Source: Cliona cf. orientalis (taxonomy: Eukaryota > Porifera > Demospongiae > Clionaida > Clionaidae). Taken from it: a stretch of DNA of 64,000 nucleotides. This document shows, in pieces, positions 54,646 through 64,000 of the stretch. The notes under the pieces are model-generated. The model worked only from the letters and a program-made list of their open reading frames with translations, was not told where the DNA came from and made no database searches. The translations under genes were made by a program, and so were the position numbers. The stretch is from assembly GCA_963930775.1 (NCBI GenBank), contig OZ005707.1, forward strand, positions 1,798,001-1,862,000. The letters are read 5' to 3'. Within the stretch, counting starts at the first letter, position 1. The number at the start of each line of letters is the position of its first letter.

Positions 54646-54766
54646 ATGTTGATCTCAACGGTGCAAGTGAGCGTGGCATTGATCTTTGTCGGAATCTCAT
54701 TACTCGCCGTCATTCCACTTGTGGAGTCCAGGCTCGTTGGAGATAATGACGCTTTTCTAGGAGCCG
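54646..54766 (+). CDS. Gene 3 first exon, signal peptide
   Basis: ATG at 54646 opens MLISTVQVSVALIFVGISLL, continues to PLVESRLVGDNDAFLGA and ends at gtgcgt in phase 1. Cleavage is likely after VES. It is paralogous to exon 1a of gene 2. The first intron (54767-56187) contains 55780-56000, which in gene 2 is the DNA just upstream of exon 1b, but exon 1b itself is missing here. Confidence 0.78.
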
Positions 54767-57700
54767 GTGCGTTTGTAAATAATTGATATGAGTCTGTAAA
54801 AAAATTCTGAGTAGCTACCGTGACCGGTATTCAGTTATCATCCGATAATAAATTACATGCGGTAATTGCCGCCGGGCTACACCGATGCCAGACTACAAAA
54901 TTAATACTAGGGTAGATTTGCTACCTATAGTGGGACTCGGGCTGAGTTTGGCTGCACACCTTTTTTTGTGGTTTTGAAACCAGCAAACTTTACTCAGTAT
55001 ATAGATTTCACACACTTATGGAATAGCTAGCTCTTGTTGAAATTTCCATTATAGCTTCTGCTGAATTGAGTCAAGTTTGCCATAGGCTTAGCTAGCCAGC
55101 TAAACTGCTGCAGTGTATTCCAAGCCCCGATAATCCACTCTAGCATGCTGAAACTACCCCATTAGGCTTGAAACATTAGCGGACATATCATGTATTAGCT
55201 ATATTCAAGAAACTTTTGCAAATTCTACTTGAAATATATATTAATTTTGTGTCCATGGGTTCCAGCTTTATTTCTGCATGGTTATTTTGCAACAGCTACT
55301 GCAATCTGATTGGTCAATTATTATTAAAGTGGAGATGCATGACTACAAATGTGGTGGGTAATTTTCTAATCTTCACCATTTTTGCAGTTGACTTGGCATG
55401 GTCATGATAATTCTTGATTTAAATATGCAGCAAAATTTAATCATATATTATAGTACTGCATGCATAAGCACCTGAAAGCTGATGGCCAAAACCATATGCA
55501 TGGCACTATGATAGCTAACTATTTTGGAGCTTACTTAGTACGAAACCTGCAAGAGCTTAGGATTCCAAGGTTATTTAAGCTGCTTGGTGCCTTAGGTATT
55601 CTGTTGAGGACACTCATGCAGGTAGCTAATCCAACACTGCACTGATGAGGCCCAAAACAATTCTCTGTAGTTTACATTTTGAATTTTCATGTTTGATCAC
55701 TTCTTTAGGCATCTTGAATCTATGCATGGTATTATAGCGCCTACAGCTATATAATATCCCATGACTGCAATAATTGTGGTTGCTAGGTGACCACACTATG
55801 CATATTATGGTTTCCCTTATGAATATTCATATTGTAATGTGGAGCTGCTCTCATGTGGCTTTGCACACAGCAACAAGGTAATAGCAGGCAAGCAGTTTGT
55901 ATATGGAATCCCACATGAACTTGCTTGTGTGTGAGCATAGAGCAAGTGTGGCTACTCACCACTATTCTGTACTCAGTTGTAGCTAAGGCTGAGACCACTG
56001 CTTCCAAGTCAGAGAGTGTACCAACCTTACTAACATAGATGAGATGAAGGATCTGTAACAGTTTGGCTTGACATGTGATACACATCCAAATCAAATTGGC
56101 CTATAGATCTACAATATACTTGCCTGTGCTATATTATTTATATACATTATTATAGTAACAATGATTATTGTTGTTGTCACACAGCAGATCCAAGAGCCCC
56201 ATCATCGAAAGGAAATGAATTTGTTCTCGGTTTTATTAACAACAGTCACACTGCTCCCTTTGACAGTGCTACTGTTGCTCTATTTGTGACGACTGATGAT
56301 CCAGGACCAGATGCAGTGAATTTCACGGTAGAGTATTTCGAAATGACAACAATGTATGAGGCAAGAAAAGGAAGGACAACAATTGTCAACCTGCCTGTTG
56401 GACGGGCTGGAGATTTTGGAGACATCAGAATCTCTGGGGAAACCGAAAGGAACAAGGGAGTTCGTGTAAAGGCAACTGATCCCACAAAGCTATTGACTGT
56501 ATATGGAATTAACGATGCAGAGGTGTCAACAGATGCATTCCTAGCCCTACCCTGCCATAGATATCCCATTACACAGTACAGGTATTTTGTTTTCTCTACG
56601 AGTACAATGTTAACGACGGGAACATTTCAAAGTCGATTTTTGATCGTCCCATGTGAAGATGAGACTAGAGTGACCCTTCGGCCCACCCAGCAAATTCTAG
56701 TGAATAGTGATCTAGATCCTAATTCAATTACAAGACAAATAATTGCTGGTGGAGAAGGGTCCATCAATGTGGATCGACTTCAAACTGCACAATTTAATTC
56801 GGATATGGATCTAACTGGTACAATTATTGAATCTGATAAGCCCATATCGGTGTTCGTAGGCCACGAGTGTGGACAAGTTCCCACTGGTCAAACGGCATGT
56901 GATCATCTTGTTGAGCAGATACCACCAGATGCAACCTGGGGAACACAATTTTTCACTGCTCCCCTTGACGTAAGAGAATCTGGAGAGCATTACAGAGTTG
57001 GGAGTGTTGTAGACAACAATCAAGTCACTGTCACCTGCACCACTGAAGGACAGTCAAGTCCAAGTCAACAGATTAACCGAACACTACCATTGCAGAATGG
57101 TCGGAAATATATGGAGTTTGATACAGTAGGTGATACTAGTACTCCCCCCGATGGTGTAACTCCAAGTTATCGTCGTGAATATTGTTGTATAGAGACAACA
57201 AAACCAGCCATTGTCATGATGTACAGTAAGGGTCACTCACTTGATGAAATTACCCTACCAGGTATTAATGGATTTCAAGGAGATCCTTTCATGTTAGTTA
57301 TACCACCTGTGTCCCAGTATTCAAACGATTATACTGCCACAACTGCCAAGCAAGTCAGAACTGGTTTTATCGGACACATTAGCTTTGCCATTCCAATCAA
57401 GTTTTTTGATAACTCTAATGCTTCTCGTAATGCATTCACTATCAATGGAACAACATTCACACCGGATAATGATATCGGCTACTCCCCCATACTCTGTTCC
57501 AACAATCAAACCTGTGGATACGGTGCTTACTCTGGTCTATCAGTGGGTGATCATCAAGTGAACTACAATGTATCAGGAGCTGTTATGAATTTGTTAGTGT
57601 ATGCTTTCTTTGATCAGATTTCCTTTGGCTATCCCACTGGATTTGAAATGGAACCAATTGGAGGTTAAATCTACATTATGTTTTGTGTTATGAGATCTAC

Positions 57701-60700
57701 TACAATACGTAGCTATAGCCTTGTCCCATTAGACTCTGTGACCTTTGTTCAATGCATGCAATTGAACAAAGAGTGGGGAGATTTGGGATGAGGCTATATT
57801 ATAGGTACAAAATAGCAACTAATTACTCTTCTGGGATAATTATAATTATACTATTGTCCATGAATACCCTTGCTCTGAATTTGCTATAATTATTGCTGGC
57901 AGAGTACTCAGACTGATTTTATTTGTTACCTACAGTACCTCGAATCACCATCTATAATATCACTGTTCTTGAAAGTGTTGGCACAGTGCGGATACCCATC
58001 AACAGAACTGGTGGTGATCTCTCCAGACGATCTGCTATCCGTGCTAACTCCTCTGATGTGCCAGGGCAAGCAGTGGGTGAGTTCACCAGTTGAAAAAGAT
58101 ATAATTATTATTACAGACAGTTTGGAGGTTCATGGAGATTATATGAAGGATAGATACTTCAGTTACCTGGTAGATCACTGCATTTATTACGGATCTGTGT
58201 ATTGATACAGTTGGTGTGGACTACGTGGAATTGCCAAGTCTGGATGATGGCTTTGGTTTCCGAATCAGATGGCTGGAAAATGAAGTTGATCCAAGATATA
58301 TAGAAAATCCAACTGATAACGACCCTGTATTTGAAATCACCATCATGAATGATGCCATTCCAGAGCCAGTAGAATACTTTGAGATTGACTTGGGTCTCAA
58401 TCCCACTGGAGACAATAGGAATGGATTCTTCTATCCCAGAGCTGTGGGACGTGTGACAATTATTGATGATGATACTCGTACGTTTTTACAGCTAGGGCGC
58501 ATGCATTTAATCATGGGGATAAAATTAAGCGACAAATATTTGCTATGGGCACTCGACGATAGGGATAACTAGCACTTGTTACGACACAAATGCGATCTAA
58601 CTCAAATGCGAACTGCCGAACTTAGACTTGAAAAGAAATGGACAGGGGAAAAAGTTAAAGTGTGGAGTGAGATTTGAACCCACTCCATTCCATTCCACAC
58701 ACAAGAGCCCAAGCACTCTGCCACCACTGTTGTTGCTGATTGCACTTGTTATTATTTTTATAGATAAACCCTAGAGACTAATCCTGCTAACAATAGCAAC
58801 CCAGCCCCTCCCGTCCATACTGTGCAGGCCAGCAGATATAGGCAATGGTCGTCATCACTACACGCATACTGATACTGCTGCAGCTCTCATCTCTGTGCAG
58901 ATACAAAGCATACATTTTGCTTGACTGTCTCTATCAGCCACTCTTAGACTAGAGTCCTAGACCATAATATTATAGCTACAACACAATATCAATGTGCATA
59001 GTTAAGGTACAATAAGTAAACATACCTAATGGGACGCTGTTCAATATCATGAATGATGTTTGTTGCATTTCTCTCCACCCTTCCAATATTATTATAGCTC
59101 CTGAGATTGGATTCGATCCAACATCCTATTTTTATGATGAAGATGCTGGAGTTGCCAGGCTCACTATCACTACCAATATGCCACTGAGATTTACAGATGC
59201 TACTGGTGCACTGTTCTATACTGAAGATGGAACAGCTACTGGAGGTGGAGGTATAGCTGCTATTTATAAGAGTATATTCAGTGTAGAGTTCTGGACAGCT
59301 ATATTGTAACGAACAACAATCCTGTAATTCTTAATAAACACACCATGCAATATTTCCATAAGCTCAAAAGATAAGATCTTCCCAAGGGCACCAAAGAAAC
59401 AAGCATGATTATTTGCATGCATAAGATTAAGGATGGCAATACTAAAACAAGGAATGGTAGACTAAGTTGAAAGGTAACATGATTTATAGTTTAATCAATT
59501 GCAGTTGATTACACGGGAATCGCTCAAGCTAATGCCATACCTATCACATTTCCTCCTGGAAGCACTGAAACAGTGATTGAAGTGCCTATCACTAATGATC
59601 AGTTAGTGGAGGGAACAGAAAGGTTCTTGGGACAAATTATTTCTGGTGGAAGCATAACTGATTTGAACATCACTGCCCCCACTGCAACTATTGACATCAT
59701 AGATAATGATGGTAAGTTACTGTTTCCAACCTCCCCCTCCAATCATCTTATAGCTATTACTGGAGCTTTTTAGCTTCCAAGGGCGGCACAGACGGTGGGG
59801 CTGGTGGGGCTATAGCCCTACCACTTCTCAGGGCATGGGGGCATTGCCCCACCACTCTGCATCACTCGTTTTAATGAATGTGGTACGGGATCGTCAAGCG
59901 CGATTAGTTTTGCACAGTCAGCGATCACCACATAATACAGAACGAAGGCACACTTGGAGGAATTTTATATGCATGTGTATATTGAACTATTAATTTTGTA
60001 TCCTTCAAACTCCAAAGTGGGCGTGGTAAATCCAAAATTTTCGCTGCGCGCCACTTCTAAGCCCCACCACTTTCAATATACTTGTTCCGCCCCTGGCTTC
60101 CTAAGTAAGAAGAAGTTAGAACTGTGTCTGTTTAACTTTACACTTCTTCAAAAGGAATCATCTGCAGGGTCAGAATAAATATTATTAATGTATGGTGTTA
60201 TTGATTAACAGAACGTGTACTTGTGCCAGTCACCTTTGATCGGCCGAGCTACACTGTGAATGAGAGTTCCAGTACTGTTAGGATTTGCTTCAATACCACT
60301 GCTGGCCATCCTGATCGTGACATTACAGTGATGATTCAACCCCGACAGCTCAGTGCTGGTGATCCATGTACTGATCATCCCACTGCAATAGGTATGATTA
60401 TCATACAGAATGAGAACGTTTAGCTAACAATGTGATATTTTAATTATTACAGTTAACAGTGACTTTGATGGAGGTCCATATTCTCAAACATTCTCTGCTT
60501 CTTCCATGGGTGGTCAACTCTGTGCAGACATTGATCTGATTCCGGATATACTCTATGAGGGAGATGAGCAGTTTATTGTGGAATTTACCAATGTACCAGA
60601 TTCAGCAAACAGGGTCGATGTGGGTGCCATAAGTCAAACCTGTGTCACCATACGTGACGATGATGGTTAGTTTGTTACCGTTTGTATATGTAGTATGCAT

Positions 60701-63700
60701 ACCAAATCTAATTTTCTCTTATCTCTCTGCATACACTTACATATATATACAATAGAGCCAACATTCAACTTTGAAACTCCCAACATCACAATCCCTGAGC
60801 CAAATGGCCCCGCTGAAATATGCATCATCATGACTGGCCGTACTACAGTTCCTATTAGTGTCACTGCAACGACTGGGCCAAAAGGTGGAGCACCAGATCA
60901 AGCCACAGGTAAAGAATGGACACCTTTAGGGGTGGGGTGGATAGAATATTCATTGAACACACAATCACGATTTATTATGTTCACACAGCTGGTTCGGACT
61001 ACAACAGTACCACCTTCACGTTGGAATTTACATCCAGTGATGAGGGAACAACAACACGCTGTGCTAATGTGCCAATTATTGATGACCGACTCGGCAATGA
61101 GCCGGTTGAACTATTCTCTGTTTCATTTGTCAGCTTTTCTCCCGCAGGACGACAAGGCCCGGATAGAGAAACCTGTGTTTTTATTGAGGATGACGATCGT
61201 ATGTAAAATAACTCTCACCACATGCATGGAGATTCAGTGATTCCTCCGTATACCGCTTTGGCACTAGATATTATTAATTTTTGTCATAGTAATTGCAAAT
61301 AGACCTTGCATTATTTTTCCATCATAATTATGTTACAATTACAGTACCTGAAATCGTCTGGATTGACAGGAATGTCACTATTCCTGAGGGAGAGTATATG
61401 GAACTGTGCTTCATGAGTGACATTGGCACAGCCGTGTCTTATGATATTGCCATAGGTGTTCGTGCAAAGGGTGGCAATCCAGCTTCTGGTAATCATTAAT
61501 TTTGTGTGTGCATTTGTGAGAGATAAAGAGAGAGAATCTGTGATATCATTGTTTTATACTTTTGTCACAACAGAGTCAGACTACATGGTTGAGTCAGTTC
61601 TTGACTTTACCTTTTCCTCAATGGATCCTGGAGAAAAAATGTGCGTGAACGTGAGTGTCATTGACGATGATATTGATGAACCTACTGAGCAGTTTGAGTT
61701 CTATTTTATACCGATACTCGAAAATGCTCCTGTAATCTTCGGTGATCCACCTACTGCCTGTGTAAACATTCAAGACAATGACAGTGAGTGTCTGCTACAT
61801 TAATTGTACTGATATAGCTGCTGTCAATCATTTGGTTTATCATAGTGCCTTTGGCTCGATGGGAGGTTCCGGAAGTTAATATCCCTGAGGGTAACACTGA
61901 ACAAGTATGCTTCATCCGTACTGCTGATTCAGCTCAATCTTATGAAATTCAAGTTGGTGTTCGTGGAAAGGGTCCCAGGCCAGCAATCGGTAAGTTTTCC
62001 CCACCTCTCCTCTTGCAATTAACCATTATTAGAATATAGTTGTAACAAATACAGCAATCTGATTGGTCAATTGGAGGTCCATTATTTCACTTAGAGACCT
62101 CTCAATTCACTTATAGACCTCTTAGAGAGGTAGATCTATTATTGAGCTGCCAAGGGCAAAGAAAGATGCACAGTGCAACAGTAGCCTAGTCCCCAGGCTA
62201 AATGTCATGGTTACAGTTGCTATATTCTAAATCAGTTAGAGACCTCGTCCAATGGTCTCTACGCTTTTTAAGAGACCCTCAGGCCCTTAGTAGCACCCTC
62301 GCTGCGCTCGGGATGCTACAGCCCAGGGCCTTTGGGTCTCTTAAAATGCGTAGAGACCTTGGACTCAGTCTCTAACTATTATTTATAGAGGAAGGTGTGT
62401 AAAGTACCTATTATGATTAATTTGTAATTTCAGTGTAGTAGCTATGCACCTATCGATCTTGGCTCTCTTCGCAGATGGTACAGATTATTTGATCTTGACA
62501 ATGTTGAACTTTGCGATTGAACCAACCTCTGTTAGGCGTCATTGCATTGGATTGAGCATTCTTCAAGATACGATTGGTGAAGGCACAGAACAATTTGAAT
62601 TCTACTTTGAGAATCTTCCAAACGAGATGGCTGGTGTTGGAACTCCTGCCACCACTTGTGTTAACATTATTGATGATGATGGTAAGTTAAGGTCCAAATA
62701 CTGAACTTCCCGCAATGTTTGAGCTACCTAGGTGGATGATCTTTCTAATAATGTTTAGATATCAGCATGATCATGCAAAACTGCACGGTGGACCACCCAC
62801 AGTTACTACTGTAATAATATTATCATGAAAAAGAAATATCCTGTACAATAATTGTAGTATGTTATTAGTTTCTATAATATTATTTTCACATGGATGCATA
62901 CAGATCATTTTGTCAGTACTACGTATCAATTTTGCACCCTTAATTAAACATTTTAGTACCTGTGGTTTCATGGGAAGAACGTGAGGTCAATGTTTCAGAG
63001 GGTGGAAATAGACAAGTGTGCTTCTCCAGTGACATTGGTACTATTCAACCTTACGATGTGATAGTTGGTGCCCGTTCAAAGGGTGCTAACCCTGCAATTC
63101 GAGGTATGTGTATTAATAACACTTACCTGTAGATAGCTAGAATGAGTTATAAAAATGAACTTTGATCCGAACTATCAAGAGTATATCTAACTATATACAG
63201 ATGTGGATTATTCCTTACCGACTCAGTCTCTGTCTGTCACTTTCTCTTCAATGACTGGTGATCAGTTCTGCATTGATATAAGTGCAATTGAAGATACAAT
63301 TGGTGAAGACACTGAGCAGTTTGAGTTGTACTTTGAGAATCTTCCCAGTGCGTCTGCTCTTGCTGGAGACCCTGATGTTCTTTGTGTCAATATTCTAGAC
63401 AACGATAGTGAGTCAAGCATATCCTCAGTTGGATGGTTCCCCTCCTATATTATTATAACTATAATTTCATCTCTCTTACAGGACCTGGTGTAAGTGTTGA
63501 GAGACCAAATGTTACTGTACCAGAGAATGAAACTGATGTTGAAATTTGTCTCATACTCAGCACTGGCATTGCTGAGCGAGTGGTAGTTACAGTTGAAACT
63601 GGACCCAAGACTGGAGCTGCCGACCAAGCCACAGGTATTGCAGTTCTATTATTTATGAACCACATAATTAAGTCATGGCTATACATACACTTTTTTGCAG

Positions 63701-63907
63701 CTGACAGCGACTACGAAACTACTACACTTATGATAACATTTGAATCTTCTTCTGATGGCCAGAGAGTTTGTGACAGAGTACTGATCATTGATGATCTGCT
63801 TGATGAAGCAAACGAGCTGTTTTCTGTGAGAATCACTAGTGTCTCAAATCCCAACATCATGGTGGGCATGAACGATGAGACCTGTGTAACAATCATTGAT
63901 GATGATG
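54646..63907 (+). CDS. Gene 3: aggregation-factor-like protein (3' truncated)
   Basis: The first 18 exons are visible (4540 coding bases, 1513 residues), all phase 1. The order is signal peptide, IgGFc-binding-like domain and Calx-beta domains CB-I, CB-II, CB5, CB6, CB7, CB8, CB14 and CB15. The gene runs off the right edge, where CB16, CB17, VWD and the C-terminal region are expected. CB9-CB13 of the gene 1 order are absent. Introns in the CB5-CB7 part are almost the same as in gene 2. It is a predicted secreted adhesion protein like its neighbours. Confidence 0.86.
56188..57663 (+). CDS. Gene 3 IgGFc-binding-like N-terminal domain exon
   Basis: A 1476-base exon (492 codons) starts DPRAPSSKGNEFVLGFINNS. 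It shares DAFLALPCHRYPITQYRYFV, SDKPISVFVGHECGQVPTG, DHLVEQIPPDATWGTQFF and YCCIETTKPAIVMMYSKGHS with gene 2; indels occur near PGP, AGDFG, TSTPP and ND. The acceptor is a CAGCAG tandem: using the first AG adds one alanine without frameshift. The donor is again gttaaa with an in-frame TAA right behind (57666-57668). Confidence 0.82.
57936..58477 (+). CDS. Gene 3 CB-I: Calx-beta domain
   Basis: Exons are 57936-58076 and 58211-58477. The A exon has VPRITIYNITVLESVGTVRI; the B exon has VDYVELPSLDDG, IPEPVEYFEIDLGLNPTGDN and VTIIDDDT before a gtacgt donor. No cysteines. Confidence 0.85.
58640..58745 (-). repeat. tRNA-derived SINE or tRNA pseudogene, gene 3 copy
   Basis: The minus strand has the B box GGTTCAAATC (58680-58671) and an A-box-like TGGCAGAGTGCTT (58723 back), as in gene 2. 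It lies in the 620-base intron between CB-I and CB-II. The rest of this intron matches gene 2 minus the two large insertions. Confidence 0.55.
59098..59711 (+). CDS. Gene 3 CB-II: Calx-beta domain
   Basis: Exons are 59098-59250 and 59505-59711. The A exon has IGFDPTSYFYDEDAGVARL and ends GTATGGG; the B exon has VDYTGIAQANAIPITFPPGS and IDIIDNDG. No cysteines. Confidence 0.84.
59779..60093 (+). mobile_element. hAT-type MITE (AGGGGCGG ends) in gene 3 intron
   Basis: The left end AAGGGCGGCACA and the right end TGTTCCGCCCCT are inverted. It is flanked by TAGCTTCC (59771-59778) and TGGCTTCC (60094-60101), an 8-base duplication with one change. Gene 2 has the empty site (TAGCTTCCTAAG, 37780-37791). 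315 bases, non-coding. Confidence 0.82.
60212..60665 (+). CDS. Gene 3 CB5: Calx-beta domain
   Basis: Exons are 60212-60391 and 60453-60665. The A exon has ERVLVPVTFDRPSYTVNESS and GDPCTDHPTAIG; the B exon has VNSDFDGGPYSQTFSASSMG and CVTIRDDDG. Four cysteines. Confidence 0.87.
60756..61198 (+). CDS. Gene 3 CB6: Calx-beta domain, beta subtype
   Basis: Exons are 60756-60908 and 60989-61198. The A exon has EPTFNFETPNITIPEPNGPA and ends GAPDQATG; the B exon has AGSDYNSTTFTLEFTSSDEG and CVFIEDDDR. The intron is nearly identical to gene 2. Confidence 0.88.
61345..61783 (+). CDS. Gene 3 CB7: Calx-beta domain, alpha subtype
   Basis: Exons are 61345-61488 and 61574-61783. The A exon has PEIVWIDRNVTIPEGEYM; the B exon has ESDYMVESVLDFTFSSMDPG and CVNIQDNDS. 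The following intron starts like the gene 2 junction sequence (TTGTACTGATATAG) but without RepA. Confidence 0.88.
61846..62681 (+). CDS. Gene 3 CB8: Calx-beta domain, alpha subtype
   Basis: Exons are 61846-61989 and 62475-62681. The A exon has PLARWEVPEVNIPEGNTEQV and ends KGPRPAIG; the B exon has DGTDYLILTMLNFAIEPTSV, IGEGTEQFEFYFENLP and CVNIIDDDG. It matches gene 1 CB8; gene 2 lacks it. Confidence 0.87.
62234..62377 (+). repeat. Long hairpin (foldback MITE-like) in CB8 intron
   Basis: GTTAGAGACCTCGTCCAATG at the left is approximately mirrored at the right by CCTTGGACTCAGTCTCTAAC, and the arms continue through TAAGAGACCC/GGGTCTCTTA. Arms are about 60 bases each. Related TTAGAGACCTC pieces occur at 62090-62140. 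No counterpart in gene 1. Confidence 0.75.
62957..63407 (+). CDS. Gene 3 CB14: Calx-beta domain, alpha subtype
   Basis: Exons are 62957-63103 and 63201-63407. The A exon has VPVVSWEEREVNVSEGGNRQ; the B exon has DVDYSLPTQSLSVTFSSMTG, TEQFELYFENLP and CVNILDNDS. It follows CB8 directly, so two alpha domains are adjacent. Confidence 0.87.
63482..63907 (+). CDS. Gene 3 CB15: Calx-beta domain, beta subtype
   Basis: Exons are 63482-63634 and 63701-63907. The A exon has PGVSVERPNVTVPENETDV and ends GAADQATG; the B exon has ADSDYETTTLMITFESSSDG and CVTIIDDDG with a gtaagt donor. The gene continues past the window. Confidence 0.87.
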
Positions 63908-64000
63908 GTAAGTGATGATGAGATTATTCAAGGAATATTATTACTTAAATGTTACTGATATGTAGATCAAATGTAAGCAGAATGCATCAGCACTTAATCC

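Overview
This window is eukaryotic and AT-rich. It has long introns, GT-AG splice sites and abundant small transposons, and almost certainly comes from a sponge, most likely a demosponge. The basis is protein architecture: tandem Calx-beta domains, a von Willebrand factor D (VWD) type region and a conserved C-terminal region, as in demosponge aggregation factor (AF) core proteins, in a head-to-tail cluster. The species cannot be named from the sequence alone.

Three paralogous plus-strand genes fill the window. Gene 1 (1-18675) is cut at the left edge. It shows 38 exons, 17 Calx-beta domains (CB1 partial, CB2-CB17), a VWD-like region, a C-terminal region and a stop. Gene 2 (28248-47678) is complete: 30 exons and 2468 residues, with a signal peptide, an IgGFc-binding-like N-terminal domain in one large exon, 12 Calx-beta domains, the VWD-like region and the C-terminal region. 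Gene 3 (54646 to beyond 64000) has a TATA/GC-box promoter, a signal peptide, the IgGFc-binding-like exon and 8 Calx-beta domains before the right edge. Every assigned intron is phase 1, and each Calx-beta domain is one A exon plus one B exon, so domains can be lost, gained or swapped without frameshift. Corresponding domains carry the same number in all three genes, by gene 1 order; CB-I and CB-II are the first two in genes 2 and 3.

The locus is a tandem segmental duplication with a period of about 29-30.5 kb. Gene 2 is a mosaic. Its promoter-side region and CB5-CB7 exons and introns match gene 3, while everything from CB11 to the stop matches gene 1. The switch lies at the edge of a repeat (RepA) in one intron, where CB8-CB10 are missing. 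Gene 3 instead lacks CB9-CB13. Gene 2 also has two candidate first exons, each with a signal peptide. The intron after the IgGFc-like exon has a weak donor that runs straight into an in-frame stop in genes 2 and 3, so a short secreted form is possible.

Introns and intergenic DNA hold LINE fragments, a decayed DIRS-like retroelement of about 4.7 kb, three hAT-type MITEs, TA-flanked MITEs with CCGTA ends, a four-copy array of a roughly 400-bp inverted-repeat element, a 1.6-kb element with long inverted arms, a tRNA-derived SINE and a CT-rich minisatellite. Because the paralogues share introns, several insertions have a matching empty site inside the window. Products are inferred to be secreted adhesion/allorecognition proteins; this rests on domain recognition by eye, not on a database search.
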